Below, piece by piece: positions 25,018-35,560 of a stretch of 64,000 bases of DNA. The notes under the pieces are model-generated. The model was not told the DNA's origin and did no database searches. It saw nothing but the letters and a program-made list of their open reading frames with translations. Position numbers and translations under genes: made by a program. The stretch covers positions 19,665,711 through 19,729,710 of the forward strand of contig JAJKFL010000012.1 of NCBI GenBank assembly GCA_021186555.1, written 5' to 3'. The stretch is from Reticulitermes speratus. Lineage: Eukaryota > Arthropoda > Insecta > Blattodea > Rhinotermitidae. How positions within the stretch are numbered: the first letter of the stretch is position 1; each line of letters opens with the position of its first letter.

Positions 25018-25537
25018 TTTATAGATCGAGGAAGAGAGTTCAGCGTAGGAGAACTCCCCGTTCAGATGCATCCCCCTCCACCCCACCCATCTAATCAATA
25101 TGTAAGGCATCGACAGCGGACATACCTTCATAACACACTCCACACAAAACTGGAAGAGTACACACCACAACAATGCAACTGAAGAAACAGCAGGTATGTC
25201 ATTCAAATTTTATCAAATTATATTATGTATATAATACGTAATATACATTTTCTAATTTCAACGATCATTTAACTTACAGTAGATACAGCACCATAATCCT
25301 TCAACATTCTCTACCAACAAGTGAAGTCATATAAAAACTCTCAACTATAACAACACAACAAGAACAGTTTCACCATCAATGCAATTTATAGTTTTAATAT
25401 CCATTTTATTCTCATATTAACATATGGTGCAAAAAGGTGACAGTGTAAAAAACAAAAGTGAAAGTGGCAAACTATATGGCATATACTGTTGGACGAACGT
25501 ATGGACGTGATTTTTAAATGGCAAGTACAGTTGTGTG

Positions 25538-25585
25538 ACTCCCCCTGAAGATGGCTTTCTAGAAGCCAAAACATATGTAGGGTTT
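25538..25585 (+). ncRNA. Hammerhead-like motif, Penelope right copy
   Basis: CTGAAGA at 25545-25551 is followed by the GGCTT/AAGCC helix and AAAACATATGTAGGG. It shares the AAAA change with the other Penelope copies. Confidence 0.5.
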
Positions 25586-25763
25586 TTAAACGTTTTAAAG
25601 AAACCTAATTTTGGTTTTTTTTAAATAAAGTGCATTTAGTTGGTGATCAGACATTAATTACAGGACTGAGAGTTTGTTCTGAAATGTCGGTAACCAACCA
25701 CCAACCTATGCCGCATAATACCCCAAAAGAGTAAAGGCCTTGAAAGGATGACAAAATGCTTAA

Positions 25764-27213
25764 CCTTTAGCGTCCGGAGTTATTTCTCAGCTTTGCCCTT
25801 TAAATCGAGATAAGTGGCCTACTTTACGGCACAATACCTGTGTGATCGGTTCTGCGGTCCCCGCGTTGGACGTTTAAACTTTTGCGCATTCGTTAGAAAA
25901 ACTTTAATATTATTTTTTCTTTAAGAGATAAAATAGTTTAATTACTTCCATTTTGTGGAAAATGAAACAGGCTTTTAGCAGAGAGTTTTATAAAGTCGGC
26001 TTGTATCCTTTCTGCCTAAATACACACAATAAAATTCCGTATTCGTATGAATTTGCAGTTTATGTCGTCTTATTTGGGGCTGTTAGCGACATCTATTATA
26101 AAACAGGATTTTAGCAGAGCGCTTTATAAAGTCAACTTGTATCCTTACTGCCTAAATACACACAATAATGTTCTGTATTCGTATGAATTTGCATTTTATG
26201 TCGTCATATTTGGGGCTCTACGAAACATCGCTGTAATGAAACAGGCGTTTAGCAAGCGCTTTATAAAATGTCAGCTTGTATCCTTACTGATATCTCGTCT
26301 CTCCTACTCAATGAACACAGTTTATTTATCTGAAGCACGCACAAACGTAACACTAGCCTCTGCTAGCAGTCTAAACATTGGAAGGTTTTATGGCGTCACT
26401 GATTGCAAGAGCATTCCACACCGCTTGTAGCAAAACAGAAGTATATCCTGAAACAGTCTCCAACATCACATACATACTAAACCTATTTTTGAACCTAAAA
26501 TGAAATATCAGAAGACAAAGAGAAATTCTCGCATTCAAGAAATAATTGAACGTTTTAATTTTCAGACAAATAGCGCTTAAAAATAATATAAAAGGATTTG
26601 TTTGGCGTTTTTATTAGAATAATGACAGTAGAGTTATAGTACATTTTTGCACACGAAATTCGTCTGTCAGGAAGGTTGACGTAATATTTCTTCGCGACGA
26701 AATTTAACACTGCCTGCGATACGACACTACACAAAAGCTCCTTTATGACTGGTCCAGTTTGTTTTCATTTCTGGAGTCTGTTTGGTTTTGTTTCTCACTA
26801 ACGCTAACTACACAGTAGGAAACTTGTGTGAATCACTACGCCTATGTCTAGCTCAGCCATATGATATAAAAACTCTCGTACAAGTGAATCGCGCTTTCAC
26901 CAAGCGGTTGTTTTCAGTCGACTGAAACCACACGATCTCCACTGCTGTGCAAAACAAGTTACGTAACTACCTAATGCTTCCAGAGCTGATCGATAAAGCC
27001 TCTTCAATGTTACAGACTGAGATCCTTCCTGGGGTAAAGTAGTCGGAGCGTGAAACAAACCAAATATTTCATTTAACGCGGAATGTGGAGGTATACACGT
27101 TAACTACATGTATTTAAAGCTGTGGGAGCTATCCCCCGCGGTCATGGGCAGGAAAGGATGACTGACGGTTTAAAGGGCCCTGGCAACTATATGGCACGCA
27201 CGGACTCTAAAGG
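25764..27213. mobile_element. Non-autonomous piggyBac-type transposon
   Basis: The ends are CCTTTAGCGTCCG and the inverted CCTTTAGAGTCCG, with TTAA on both sides (25760-25763 and 27214-27217). Subterminal CCCTTTAAA occurs near both ends. The third Penelope copy preserves the empty site, GCTTAAACGAGG at about 29,858, with a single TTAA. The 1,450-bp interior has no transposase. Confidence 0.92.
25968..26290. repeat. 136-bp tandem repeat inside the piggyBac-type element
   Basis: Units of about 136 bp (GAATTTGCAGTTTATGTCG at 26,049 and GAATTTGCATTTTATGTCG at 26,185) occur about 2.5 times. Confidence 0.75.
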
Positions 27214-27619
27214 TTAAACGAGGAAACAGCAACACTTTGATTCTTTGTGTATAGCACTGTGTTCATATGATTACCGACGAACACTTCAATCTTCAAATCT
27301 TGCAAGATTAGATTGCTGATGCAGGATCTGAGGTTCTCACAGCAGTGTTCCTGCGCGTTCAGATCTTCTGTGATGTAACACCATGTCGTTGTTTGAGCAG
27401 TTCTCAACATGTCCGAGAATCTAGGAGCCTTCAGAATGTCAGGAACCGCTCACCCAAAACACAGTGTTACATATGAACACCTGAATCCTCAAGATTATTG
27501 AAGTTTTGGAGGAAAAGCTTACCACTGTTACTTAGTATTGCAGGCATCAGTACTGATTACCATTTTGATGTGATGATGAAGAAGGACGCACGACATTCTT
27601 CCAACAACACGACAACCAT

Positions 27620-28670
27620 AAGAAGTAGTATGTAAGTTAGTATGTAAGTTACTAAGTAAAAAAACAAATAAGTTAGTCTGTAAGTAAGTTTGTATGTAAA
27701 TAAGGTAGTATGTAAGTTAGTATTTAATTATGTAAGTAAGGTAGTATGTAGGTAATTTTGTATGTAAGAAACTTAGTATGTAAGTAAGGTAGTATATAAG
27801 TAAGTTGGCATGTAAGTTAGTATGTAAGTAAGGTAATATATAAGTAAGTTAGTATGTAAGTCAGATAGTATGTAAGTAAGCTAGTATGTAAGTAAGGTAG
27901 TATGTAAGTGAGTTAGTATGTAAGTAAGTTAGTGTGTAAGTAAGGTAATATATAAGTAAGTTACTATGTAAGTAAGTTAGTATGTAAGTCAGATAGTATG
28001 TAAGTAAGGTAGTATGTAAGTAAGGTAGTATGTAAGAGAGTTAGTATGTAAGTAAGTTAGTATGTAAGTAAGGAAATATATAAGTAAGTTACTATGTAAG
28101 TAAGTTAGTATGTAAGTCAGATAGTATGTAAGTAAGGTAGTATGTAAGTAAGTTAGTATGTAAGTAAGGTAGTATGTAAGAGAGTTAGTATGTAAGTAAG
28201 TTAGTATGTTAGTAAGGTAATATATAATTAAGTTACTATGTAAGTAAGGTAGTATGTAAGTAAGTTAGTATATAAGTAAGATAGTATGTAAGTAAGGTAG
28301 TATGTAAGTTAGTATGTAACTAAGATAGTATGTAAGTAAGGTAGTATGTAAGTTAGTATATAAGTAAGGTAGTATGTAAGTAAGGTAGTATGTAATTAAG
28401 TTTGTATGTAAGTTAGTTTGTAAGTAAGGTAGTATGTAACTAAGATAGTATGTAAGTAAGGTAGTATGTAAGTAAGGTAGTATGTAAGTAAGATATTATG
28501 TAAGTAAGTTAGTATGTAAGTAAGTTTGTATGTAAGTAAGGTAGTATGTAAGTAAGATAGTATGTAAGTAAGTTAGTATGTAAGTAAGGTAGTACGTAAT
28601 TAAGTTGGTATGTAAGGTAGTATATAAGTAAAGTAGTATGTAAGTTAGTAAGGTAGTACGCGAGTAAGGT
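27620..28670. repeat. 16-bp tandem array
   Basis: Variants of GTAAGTAAGTTAGTAT are repeated for about 1 kb with scattered changes (AAGG, AAGA, AAGC). The frequent GTAAGT is part of the repeat, not splice donors. Confidence 0.95.
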
Positions 28671-28679
28671 TATCAAGGT

Positions 28680-29233
28680 TTTAAAGTTCTGTGCCGTCAC
28701 TATGATATTACTTTAGCTCGAAAACAGGAATTCCAGATAGCATCACATCCCTATCTGGACTACTGTCTCGGATGTGGATATGACAACCTGTGCATGACAC
28801 AGGTTTACATATCCCCCCTCCGAATCCTGTGCCTCACCGTGGCGAGGGGGTGTAACAGTGAATGGTGCCTGCTTCTATATGGAGGTACTGTATATCAGAA
28901 ACATTGCAAGTACTTGTAGCTAGACTGGATAATTGTAAGCTGACATTTCAAATGTATATTACTGGATTTTGAAATGACTTCACAATTTCCTGTCATATTC
29001 AACAATGTTCCAGATATCTGTTTGTTAAAGCACGTTATTTACGTAAAAACTTGTATTAAAACTTCATACTATTTGGTCACAAATCAAATAATAATTTCAG
29101 TACAACTGATCATAAAGTGGTATAGGTTTGTTCTGTATCTGACACAAAAAATGTCACTGCATACAGCAGCCATATTAACTGGCATCATTCACTGGCCAAA
29201 GCAGGACACGATAAAAGCTCAAAATGCCTAAGG
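28680..29233. other. Unique sequence inside the 16-bp array
   Basis: About 550 bp separate the long array from a short second block. A passage near 28,817-28,855 resembles the 5' leader of LINEs (CTCACCGTGGCGAGGGGGT). No gene is seen. Confidence 0.4.
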
Positions 29234-29384
29234 TACTATGTAAGTAAGTTTGTATGTAAGTTAGTATGTAAAAACAGTTAGTATGTAAGTAAGTTAGTAT
29301 GTAAAAAAACCAAAAAGAACAAAAAAAGTTAGTATGTAAGTAAGTTTGTATGTAAAAAAAGGTAGTATGTAAGTTTGTTTGTAT
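29234..29384. repeat. Short second block of the 16-bp array
   Basis: GTAAGTAAGTTTGTATGTAA-type units are interrupted by runs of A. The block ends exactly where the third Penelope copy begins. Confidence 0.85.
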
Positions 29385-30270
29385 ACAGCACCATAATCCT
29401 TCAACATTCTCTACCAACAAGTGAAGTCATATAAAAACTCTCAACTATAACAACACAACAAGAACAGTTTCACCGTCAATGCAATTTATAGTTTTAATAT
29501 CCATTTTATTCTCATATTAACATATGGTGCAAAAAGGTGACAGTGTAAAAAACAAAAGTGAAAGTGGCAAACTATATGGCATATACTGTTGGACGAACGT
29601 ATGGACGTGATTTTTAAATGGCAAGTACAGTTGTGTGACTCCCCCTGAAGATGGCTTTCTAGAAGCCAAAACATATGTAGGGTTTTTAAACGTTTTAAAG
29701 AAACCTAATTTTGGTTTTTTTAAATAAAGTGCATTTAGTTGGTGATCAGACATTAATTACAGGACTGAGAGTTTGTTCTGAAATGTCGGTAACCAACCAC
29801 CAACCTATGCCACATAACACCCCAAAAGAGTAAAGGCCTTGAAAGGATGACAAAATGCTTAAACGAGGAAACAGCAACACTTTTATTCTTTGTGTATAGC
29901 ACTCTGTTCATATGATTAACGACAAACACTTCAATCTTCAAATCTTTCAAGATTAGATTCTGATGCAGGATCTGAGGTTCTCACAGCAGTGTTCCTGCGT
30001 GTTCAGATCTTCTGTGATGTAACACCATGTCATTTTTTGAGCGGTTCTCAACATGCCCAAGAATCTAGGAGCTTTCAGAATGTCAGGAACCGCTCACCCA
30101 AAACACAGTGTTACATCTGAACACCTGAATCCTCAAAATTATTGAAGTTTTGGAGGAAAAGCTTACCACTGTTACTTAGTATTGCAGGCATCAGTACTGA
30201 TTACCGTTTTGATGTGATGATGAACAAGGACGCACAACATTCTTCCAACAACACAACATGACAACTGTAA
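29385..30270 (+). mobile_element. Third Penelope-like copy (3' region only)
   Basis: The sequence repeats 25,287-25,763 and 27,214-27,600 almost base for base, without the piggyBac-type insertion and without the GIY-YIG region. Confidence 0.85.
29638..29685 (+). ncRNA. Hammerhead-like motif, third Penelope copy
   Basis: CTGAAGA at 29645-29651 is followed by the same helix and the AAAACATATGTA defect as the other two Penelope copies. Confidence 0.5.
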
Positions 30271-30561
30271 GAAGCCCTTAAAGGCTGCTGTCTTCTCATA
30301 TGCTTAATGCCATGTTAGATATATTCTTGCATTAGCAAACTCGTGGGCTAATGTTCTTGAAACAGGTAACATACTATGATAAGTTGTGACATGTAGTTTA
30401 TTTAGATTTATAGTTTTAAAGCCTTTTGTGATTGATATGTTTTGTTGGCAGTTGTGGAGTGACATCACTGATTGCACTTATGAAGGCTGTTGGGTTTGGA
30501 GGTTGGCAACAACCGTCAGTATATTCTGGTTTGTCTTTGCCTTTAAGTGTACCATCTAAGG

Positions 30562-31085
30562 CAGTGGTATTCAACCATTTTTTGTTCGCGTACCCCCACA
30601 TATAATTTCTCTTCAACTTTGTACACCCAAAGTTGTTGGTGTATAATTCAAGTTATACATAATCTATAATCTATATATAGAATAAGTTAAATAAAGTACA
30701 TCCAAAATAATGTATTCAATAATAAGTTTTAAATTTAAAAAAGGAGAAACAAGCTATTAAATAAGAAATATATTATTGCCTATCATATAAAAATTAATAA
30801 AGGAACAAAGGTACTTTAGCAAAGCAAAATTATATGCACTATGTGGAATAAAATGAAACTAGCCGCCCAGATAAGAATCACATAAAGGAGAGAGAAAGAG
30901 AGAGAAAATGGCGCTCCCAAATCGCATGTCCTTACGTCCTGGTCTCTTGTGGCTAATCGTAAATCTGGCCCTGATTATTCAGTGTTTTTCATGAAATAAT
31001 ATATTTATTTCTTTTAATTTTACAAACCCCCTAAGATGTCTTCACGTACCCCCGGGGGTGCGGTACCCCAGGTTGAATACCACTG
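30562..31085. mobile_element. Non-autonomous hAT element
   Basis: The termini are CAGTGGTATTCAACC and its complement. The flanks ATCTAAGG (30554-30561) and ATCTGAGG (31086-31093) form an 8-bp duplication with one change, as expected for hAT. The interior is AT-rich and has no transposase. Confidence 0.85.
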
Positions 31086-31309
31086 ATCTGAGGTACTGAG
31101 TTGTTACATACTTCGGTAAATTTATAGTGAAAATATCGTGCTTTGTTAATCACAGTCCAGCGGGGCTACAAGTATGCTAGCCGCTAGACCACTAGGGGCA
31201 GCCAGGGATATTTCTTATTGTACCACTACTTGTATTCTCTTTATGTAGCTGTGTACAGTGGAACCTCTTGCCATCGACCCGTTACCGTCATTTTCCCGCA
31301 TGTATCGGC

Positions 31310-31632
31310 CAACCAAACCACGAGCTCCATTTCTTTACCTTGATTTCAGGCTTCCGCCGCAATGCTGATGAGATCTGCGCTCTTCTGGGATATTACGCGG
31401 CGTTGTGTTGTAATTGTTTACCGACGTTTCGGGATAACGTATTGGTCCCAACTTAGGACTCTTGACCCGTGAGGATGGGACCGATATGTTGTCCCGAAAC
31501 GTCGGTAAACAATTACCAAACGACGCCGCGTAATATCCCAGAAGAGCGCAGATCTCATCAACATCGCGGCGGAAGCCTGAAATCAAGGTAAAGAAATGGA
31601 GCTCGTGTCTTGGTTGGCTGATGGCTTCCTCT
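31310..31632. repeat. Foldback repeat of the GTCGGTAAACAATTACC family, copy 2
   Basis: Arms of about 150 bp mirror each other. The symmetry runs outward through CTTCCGCCGC to GAGCTCCATTTCTTTACC, further than in the other copies. The centre is near 31,465. It is nested in the Tigger. Confidence 0.8.
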
Positions 31633-32248
31633 GTTGCATACTGACTTTCAGTTTCCTAGCAGTTCTGTTTTCCTCTTTGTGAGCGATTTCTGCGTGATAT
31701 AATTGAGTTCTTTGGTGCCCATAGAGATTGTGAGGACGGTGGAACAAATGTGATGACAGAGATTGTTCACAAAGCAGTACAGTAAAACCTCTATCCATCG
31801 CTTTTCAGGGGGATGGAAAACAAAAACTACACATACGGGAAAACGATAGTACAGGGAAACAATTAAAAATTATAGATAAGAACAATTTAATAATTATTAT
31901 TACATCTTGCTGAGAAAATCTTTCATTGACGTTTGTTTTGTGCAAACTTTACTCCTCAATTCAAAGTACGATTTTCAAGGCCTAGAACAGTTTCACGATC
32001 ACTGTCACTCGCGCTGTGCGCATAAAAGAAAGATTTTGCTTTCATCAGCGCTTCATGCGTCTCAGCAAAGCTCGTCACAACTTTGGGTTCGCCATCTTCC
32101 TCTTCTCCTCCTCCTTCCCCCTCCACACTCCCGGACGCCACGAGGCTCACGCACATCTCCTGCACTGTTTTACACCACAGGTTGCCACGTGACTGTCCAC
32201 AGAGACGTAGTCCTCGAATTTATCTTCGTTCATGCCACTGAACTTTTC

Positions 32249-32830
32249 TCAGTCTTGGCGGAAATCGTCGTCATCGTTGGTCCATACGACGTCACTAGAT
32301 TGTCCCTGCACGTAACCAGCTTTCCGAAAACAATTTTCGATTGTCTGCTGGGTTACAGTGTAGTGCAAAGCTTCCAACACATTTATCTTCTTTTTCGTAT
32401 CTTTGCCTGCATCCGTTAAGCAAACAGCTGTTTGCACGAGGTGTTTTGTATAAAGCTGCTTATCACTCTTTATTACCCCTGAATCAAGGGGCTGGAGCAC
32501 ACTTGTAAAATTTGCCGGGTACCGTATGACTTTTACATTTCTTAGAAACGATGTATACTTTAGATGTGCGGCACAATTGTCCACAAAGAGGAGAATGTTC
32601 CTGTTTTGCGCACCCATACTTGCGTCTAATGAACGCAGAAATGAAGAAAAAATGTCTGTGGTCATCCACGCTTTATTGTTCGCGTGGTATGTGGCGGGTA
32701 ATTTTTTTACATTCTTGAAACATCGCGGTTTCGGAGATTTTCCGATAACAATCGGCACTTGTTTGTCACTTCCATCACTGTTAACACAAAGTAAAACAGT
32801 AAGTCTTGTCTTTACAGTTTTTCCCGCCAT
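32249..32830 (-). pseudogene. Tigger transposase, DDE C-terminal part
   Basis: The 193-residue frame has the DDE_1 features ILLFVDNCAAH (second catalytic Asp) and FTSVLQPLDSGVI (third acidic position). It ends in an acidic patch (WTNDDDDFRQD). The helix-turn-helix and first catalytic Asp are missing upstream, because only about 250 bp separate its start from the terminal repeat. It is therefore an internally deleted, inactive copy. Confidence 0.9.
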
Positions 32831-33395
32831 GACAAGACTCTAAGAAAGCAATACACGCGCGCGCAGCGCACTAAACCATCGCTCAAATTAAAAAAAAAAT
32901 ATCAATGCGGGAAAATGTTGCGCCAGGACCGTGATTTTTCAACGATTGATGCGGGAAAACGACGTTCGAGGAACGATGGAGGCGGCAACAAATAGTTATT
33001 TATATGGGGCCAATTTCGGGACCAAATAAGGCAGACGATACATGCGGGAAAACGACGGTAACGGGTCGATGGAACGAGGTTCCACTGTAAACAGAATTGC
33101 TAGGAAACTGAGAGGATCATTAGTCAACAGAACAGACCATCAGTCAACAGAACAGATCATCAGTCAAGCAAGATATGAGCTCTGTGCAGATGCCTGTACT
33201 GCAATATAAAGAGAACATACGTACAGTCAAAACAAGAATTATCCCTACTTGCCCCTAGTGGTCTAGTTAGCATACTAGCATGATGTCTGGAAGGTCTGAG
33301 GGGTAAATCCAACTGGGTGCTCTAAAGAGTCTGAGATCAAAATAAGTGCCAGATTGTTGTTTTCTTTGCAGGAACGAGAATGGGAGGTACATTTG

Positions 33396-33500
33396 TGTGT
33401 GTGTGTGTGTGTGTGTGGCGCGCGCAAGGGTTGCCCAAAATGTAATGCCACCTGCTTTTTTCTCAGTAAATGTTTATTGCTAGATTCCATAGACATTGCA
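33396..33500. repeat. GT microsatellite and mariner-end-like sequence
   Basis: (GT)n at 33,396-33,417 is followed by GGTTGCCCAAAATGTAATGC, which resembles a mariner terminus. No partner end was found. Confidence 0.4.
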
Positions 33501-33849
33501 AAGACGTTTGTGGATGTTTCTCATTGACTAACTCCATTATGAGGTGCTGCTGCAGTGGTGCTATATCTGTCGGAAATATTTACAATTTTGTACATAATTG
33601 ACGGAAACTTCAAATTTGTTTGGCCTAAAATCTCACATTTGTGCCTTTGTTACTGGCAAGGAAAAAAAATGGGGATTACTTCTGGGCAACCTCCCTTCCA
33701 AAAACCAACCCCTGGCGTCCCCGTCGCGGAGGGGGGTAACGCCTATGGGCGGCAAAACAGGGGCAATGGTCCACCCAAGCCAAGGTTAAAACTTGCATGG
33801 CACTGGGTTGGTGATAGCTTGCCACTAATTATCTCGCGTATGATTCGAG

Positions 33850-34540
33850 AGCTCCTTATGCTGCGTGTGCCGCATACGTGCATGTACCCCTTATGCTGTG
33901 TGTGCCCCTTATTCTGTGTGTGTGCCGCATTTTGACGCTACGCGCGTGTACCCCTTATTCTGTGTGTGCCGCATACGCTGCGTGTACCCCTTATTCTGTG
34001 TGTGCCGCATACGCTGCGTGTACCCCTTATGCTGTGTGTGCCGCATATGCTGCATGTACCCCTTATGCTGCGTGTGCCGCATACGCTGCATGTAACCCTT
34101 ATGCTGTGTGTACCGCATATGCTGCATGTAACCCTTATTCTGTGTGTGCCGCATATGCTGCATGTACCCTTTATTCTGTGTGTGCCTCATACGCTGCGTG
34201 TACCCCTTATTCTGTGTGTGCCGCATACGCTGCATGTAACCCTTATGCTGTGTGTGCCGCATATGCTGCATGTACCCCTTATGCTGCGTGTGCCGCATAC
34301 GCTGCATGTAACCCTTATGCTGTGTGTACCGCATATGCTCCCGTGTGCCGCATACGCTGCATGTACCCCTTATGCTGCGTGTGCCGCATACGCTGCATGC
34401 ACCCCTTATGTTGCGTGTGCCGAATACGCTGCATATACCCCTTATACTACGTGTGACCCTGTGTGTGGTGCGTGTTCCCCGTATGCTGCGTATGCGACAC
34501 ATGCTGCGTGTCCCGCACGTGCTGTTTGTGCGGTGTATAT
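33850..34540. repeat. 36-bp tandem array, open in several frames on both strands
   Basis: Units such as TGTGTGTGCCGCATACGCTG plus 16 further bases repeat about 18 times. Because 36 is a multiple of three, long ORFs arise on both strands (33,878-34,456 and 33,966-34,568 plus; 33,909-34,502 minus). I regard these as by-products, not genes. Confidence 0.92.
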
Positions 34541-34559
34541 TGTACCATTAGACCAGAAA

Positions 34560-35560
34560 GTAGACTAGTTGAAAACTCGGCAAGGTTACTACATGACGTG
34601 ACCAACCAAATAACAGTGACTACAGACCTTGATGATTATATTAAAACAATGCTAAGAGGTAGACGACGTTAATCAGTACAATGAAACAGCAGGCCACAAG
34701 TTGCAGAAGTGTAAAGAAACAATAGTGTCGAGGAAAAATGGGACTAGACAAATGGTTCAACAAAACACGTACATTTCTAGTTATATAAGGGAGATAGAAT
34801 TAGTGTTGTCTAAATTATATACATATATAAGAGAAGTATTTTTTGCATTAGAACTAGCTTTGCTGAATAAGCTAAATGTATCCAAAAAGCTTATATATAT
34901 ATCTTGCAGAGCGTTTTATTTTGTTCAGAATCAGGTATAGTGGTAATAGCTCTTTTGAAATTAGAGCTTATGTATATATTTTATGAAGTCATTCAGATTA
35001 CAGCAGTAGCGTCCCCCAAGCAATTAGACTTATATTTACAAATTCCTTTAAGGAAGAACCCAGAACTCTATTTTCAAAATTTTAACGGTTCCCATATATA
35101 ATTCTGACATAAAACGCTACATGGAACTGAGAACAGCTGAGGAATGGATAGCAGTCAGCAATGATAGAAGGAACTTTGTAGGATTATGTACTGATTTTTC
35201 GGAATTTTGTAGAGAGGGCTACATAAAATTTGCGAATTTAAAACTCCTGTTTATGATAGGAATTCTATAACATGCTAAAGTGCAGTTTATTATGGCAATA
35301 TTGATGAAGCTAATGAACTTTGTGGGAGAGTAGTTTGGGAATCTAAATTTGAACCGACATTTGTATTAGTTTGAAAACTCCCGCGACTTGCCTCTACTCC
35401 CTCACGCTGGAGTGCGAATGTCCCAACGAGACACGCAAAGACACTGAGGTAATGGCAGCAGGTTTGCTACGATATCCACCTACATGCCGTCTACGAAACG
35501 AACTGTTGACCCTCAGTGTGGGAGAACTTTTAATCCGAACATCAAACGGAGCCAAACACG
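34560..35560 (+). pseudogene. Possible Env-like remnant of an insect retroelement
   Basis: Three plus-strand stretches in different frames resemble the membrane-fusion-type envelope protein of some insect LTR elements: a helical heptad-like stretch, a segment with LYLQIPLRKN, and a Cys-rich segment with LECECPNETRK. The frame breaks at least twice. No gag, pol or LTRs were seen. This rests on overall resemblance only. Confidence 0.3.

Larger units (their letters stand above)
24614..27600 (+). mobile_element. Penelope-like element fragment, right copy, split by a piggyBac-type insertion
   Basis: The plus strand repeats the left copy in reverse: GIY-YIG coding end (24,614-25,020), 3' region, hammerhead-like motif at 25,538-25,585, then the inserted element 25,764-27,213. 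The copy resumes to about 27,600, where the 16-bp array begins. Confidence 0.75.
31256..33087 (-). mobile_element. Tigger (pogo-type) DNA transposon with nested foldback
   Basis: Long inverted termini (CAGTGGAACCTC, then CCATCGACCCGTTACCGTC) match over about 50 bp. TA flanks both sides (31254-31255 and 33088-33089). The minus strand carries part of the transposase. A foldback repeat sits inside the left end. Confidence 0.92.

Noticed and set aside
27600-28680. Many GTAAGT splice-donor-like sites
   Set aside because: They are part of the 16-bp repeat unit and have no exon context.
28700-29230. CRISPR-like regular spacing in the 16-, 23-, 36- and 56-bp arrays
   Set aside because: The units are contiguous tandem repeats without unique spacers, and the genome is eukaryotic.
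33878-34568. Long ORFs of about 190-200 codons on both strands
   Set aside because: They coincide with the 36-bp tandem array, which is open in several frames by arithmetic. Composition is Cys/Tyr/Arg low complexity with no domain.
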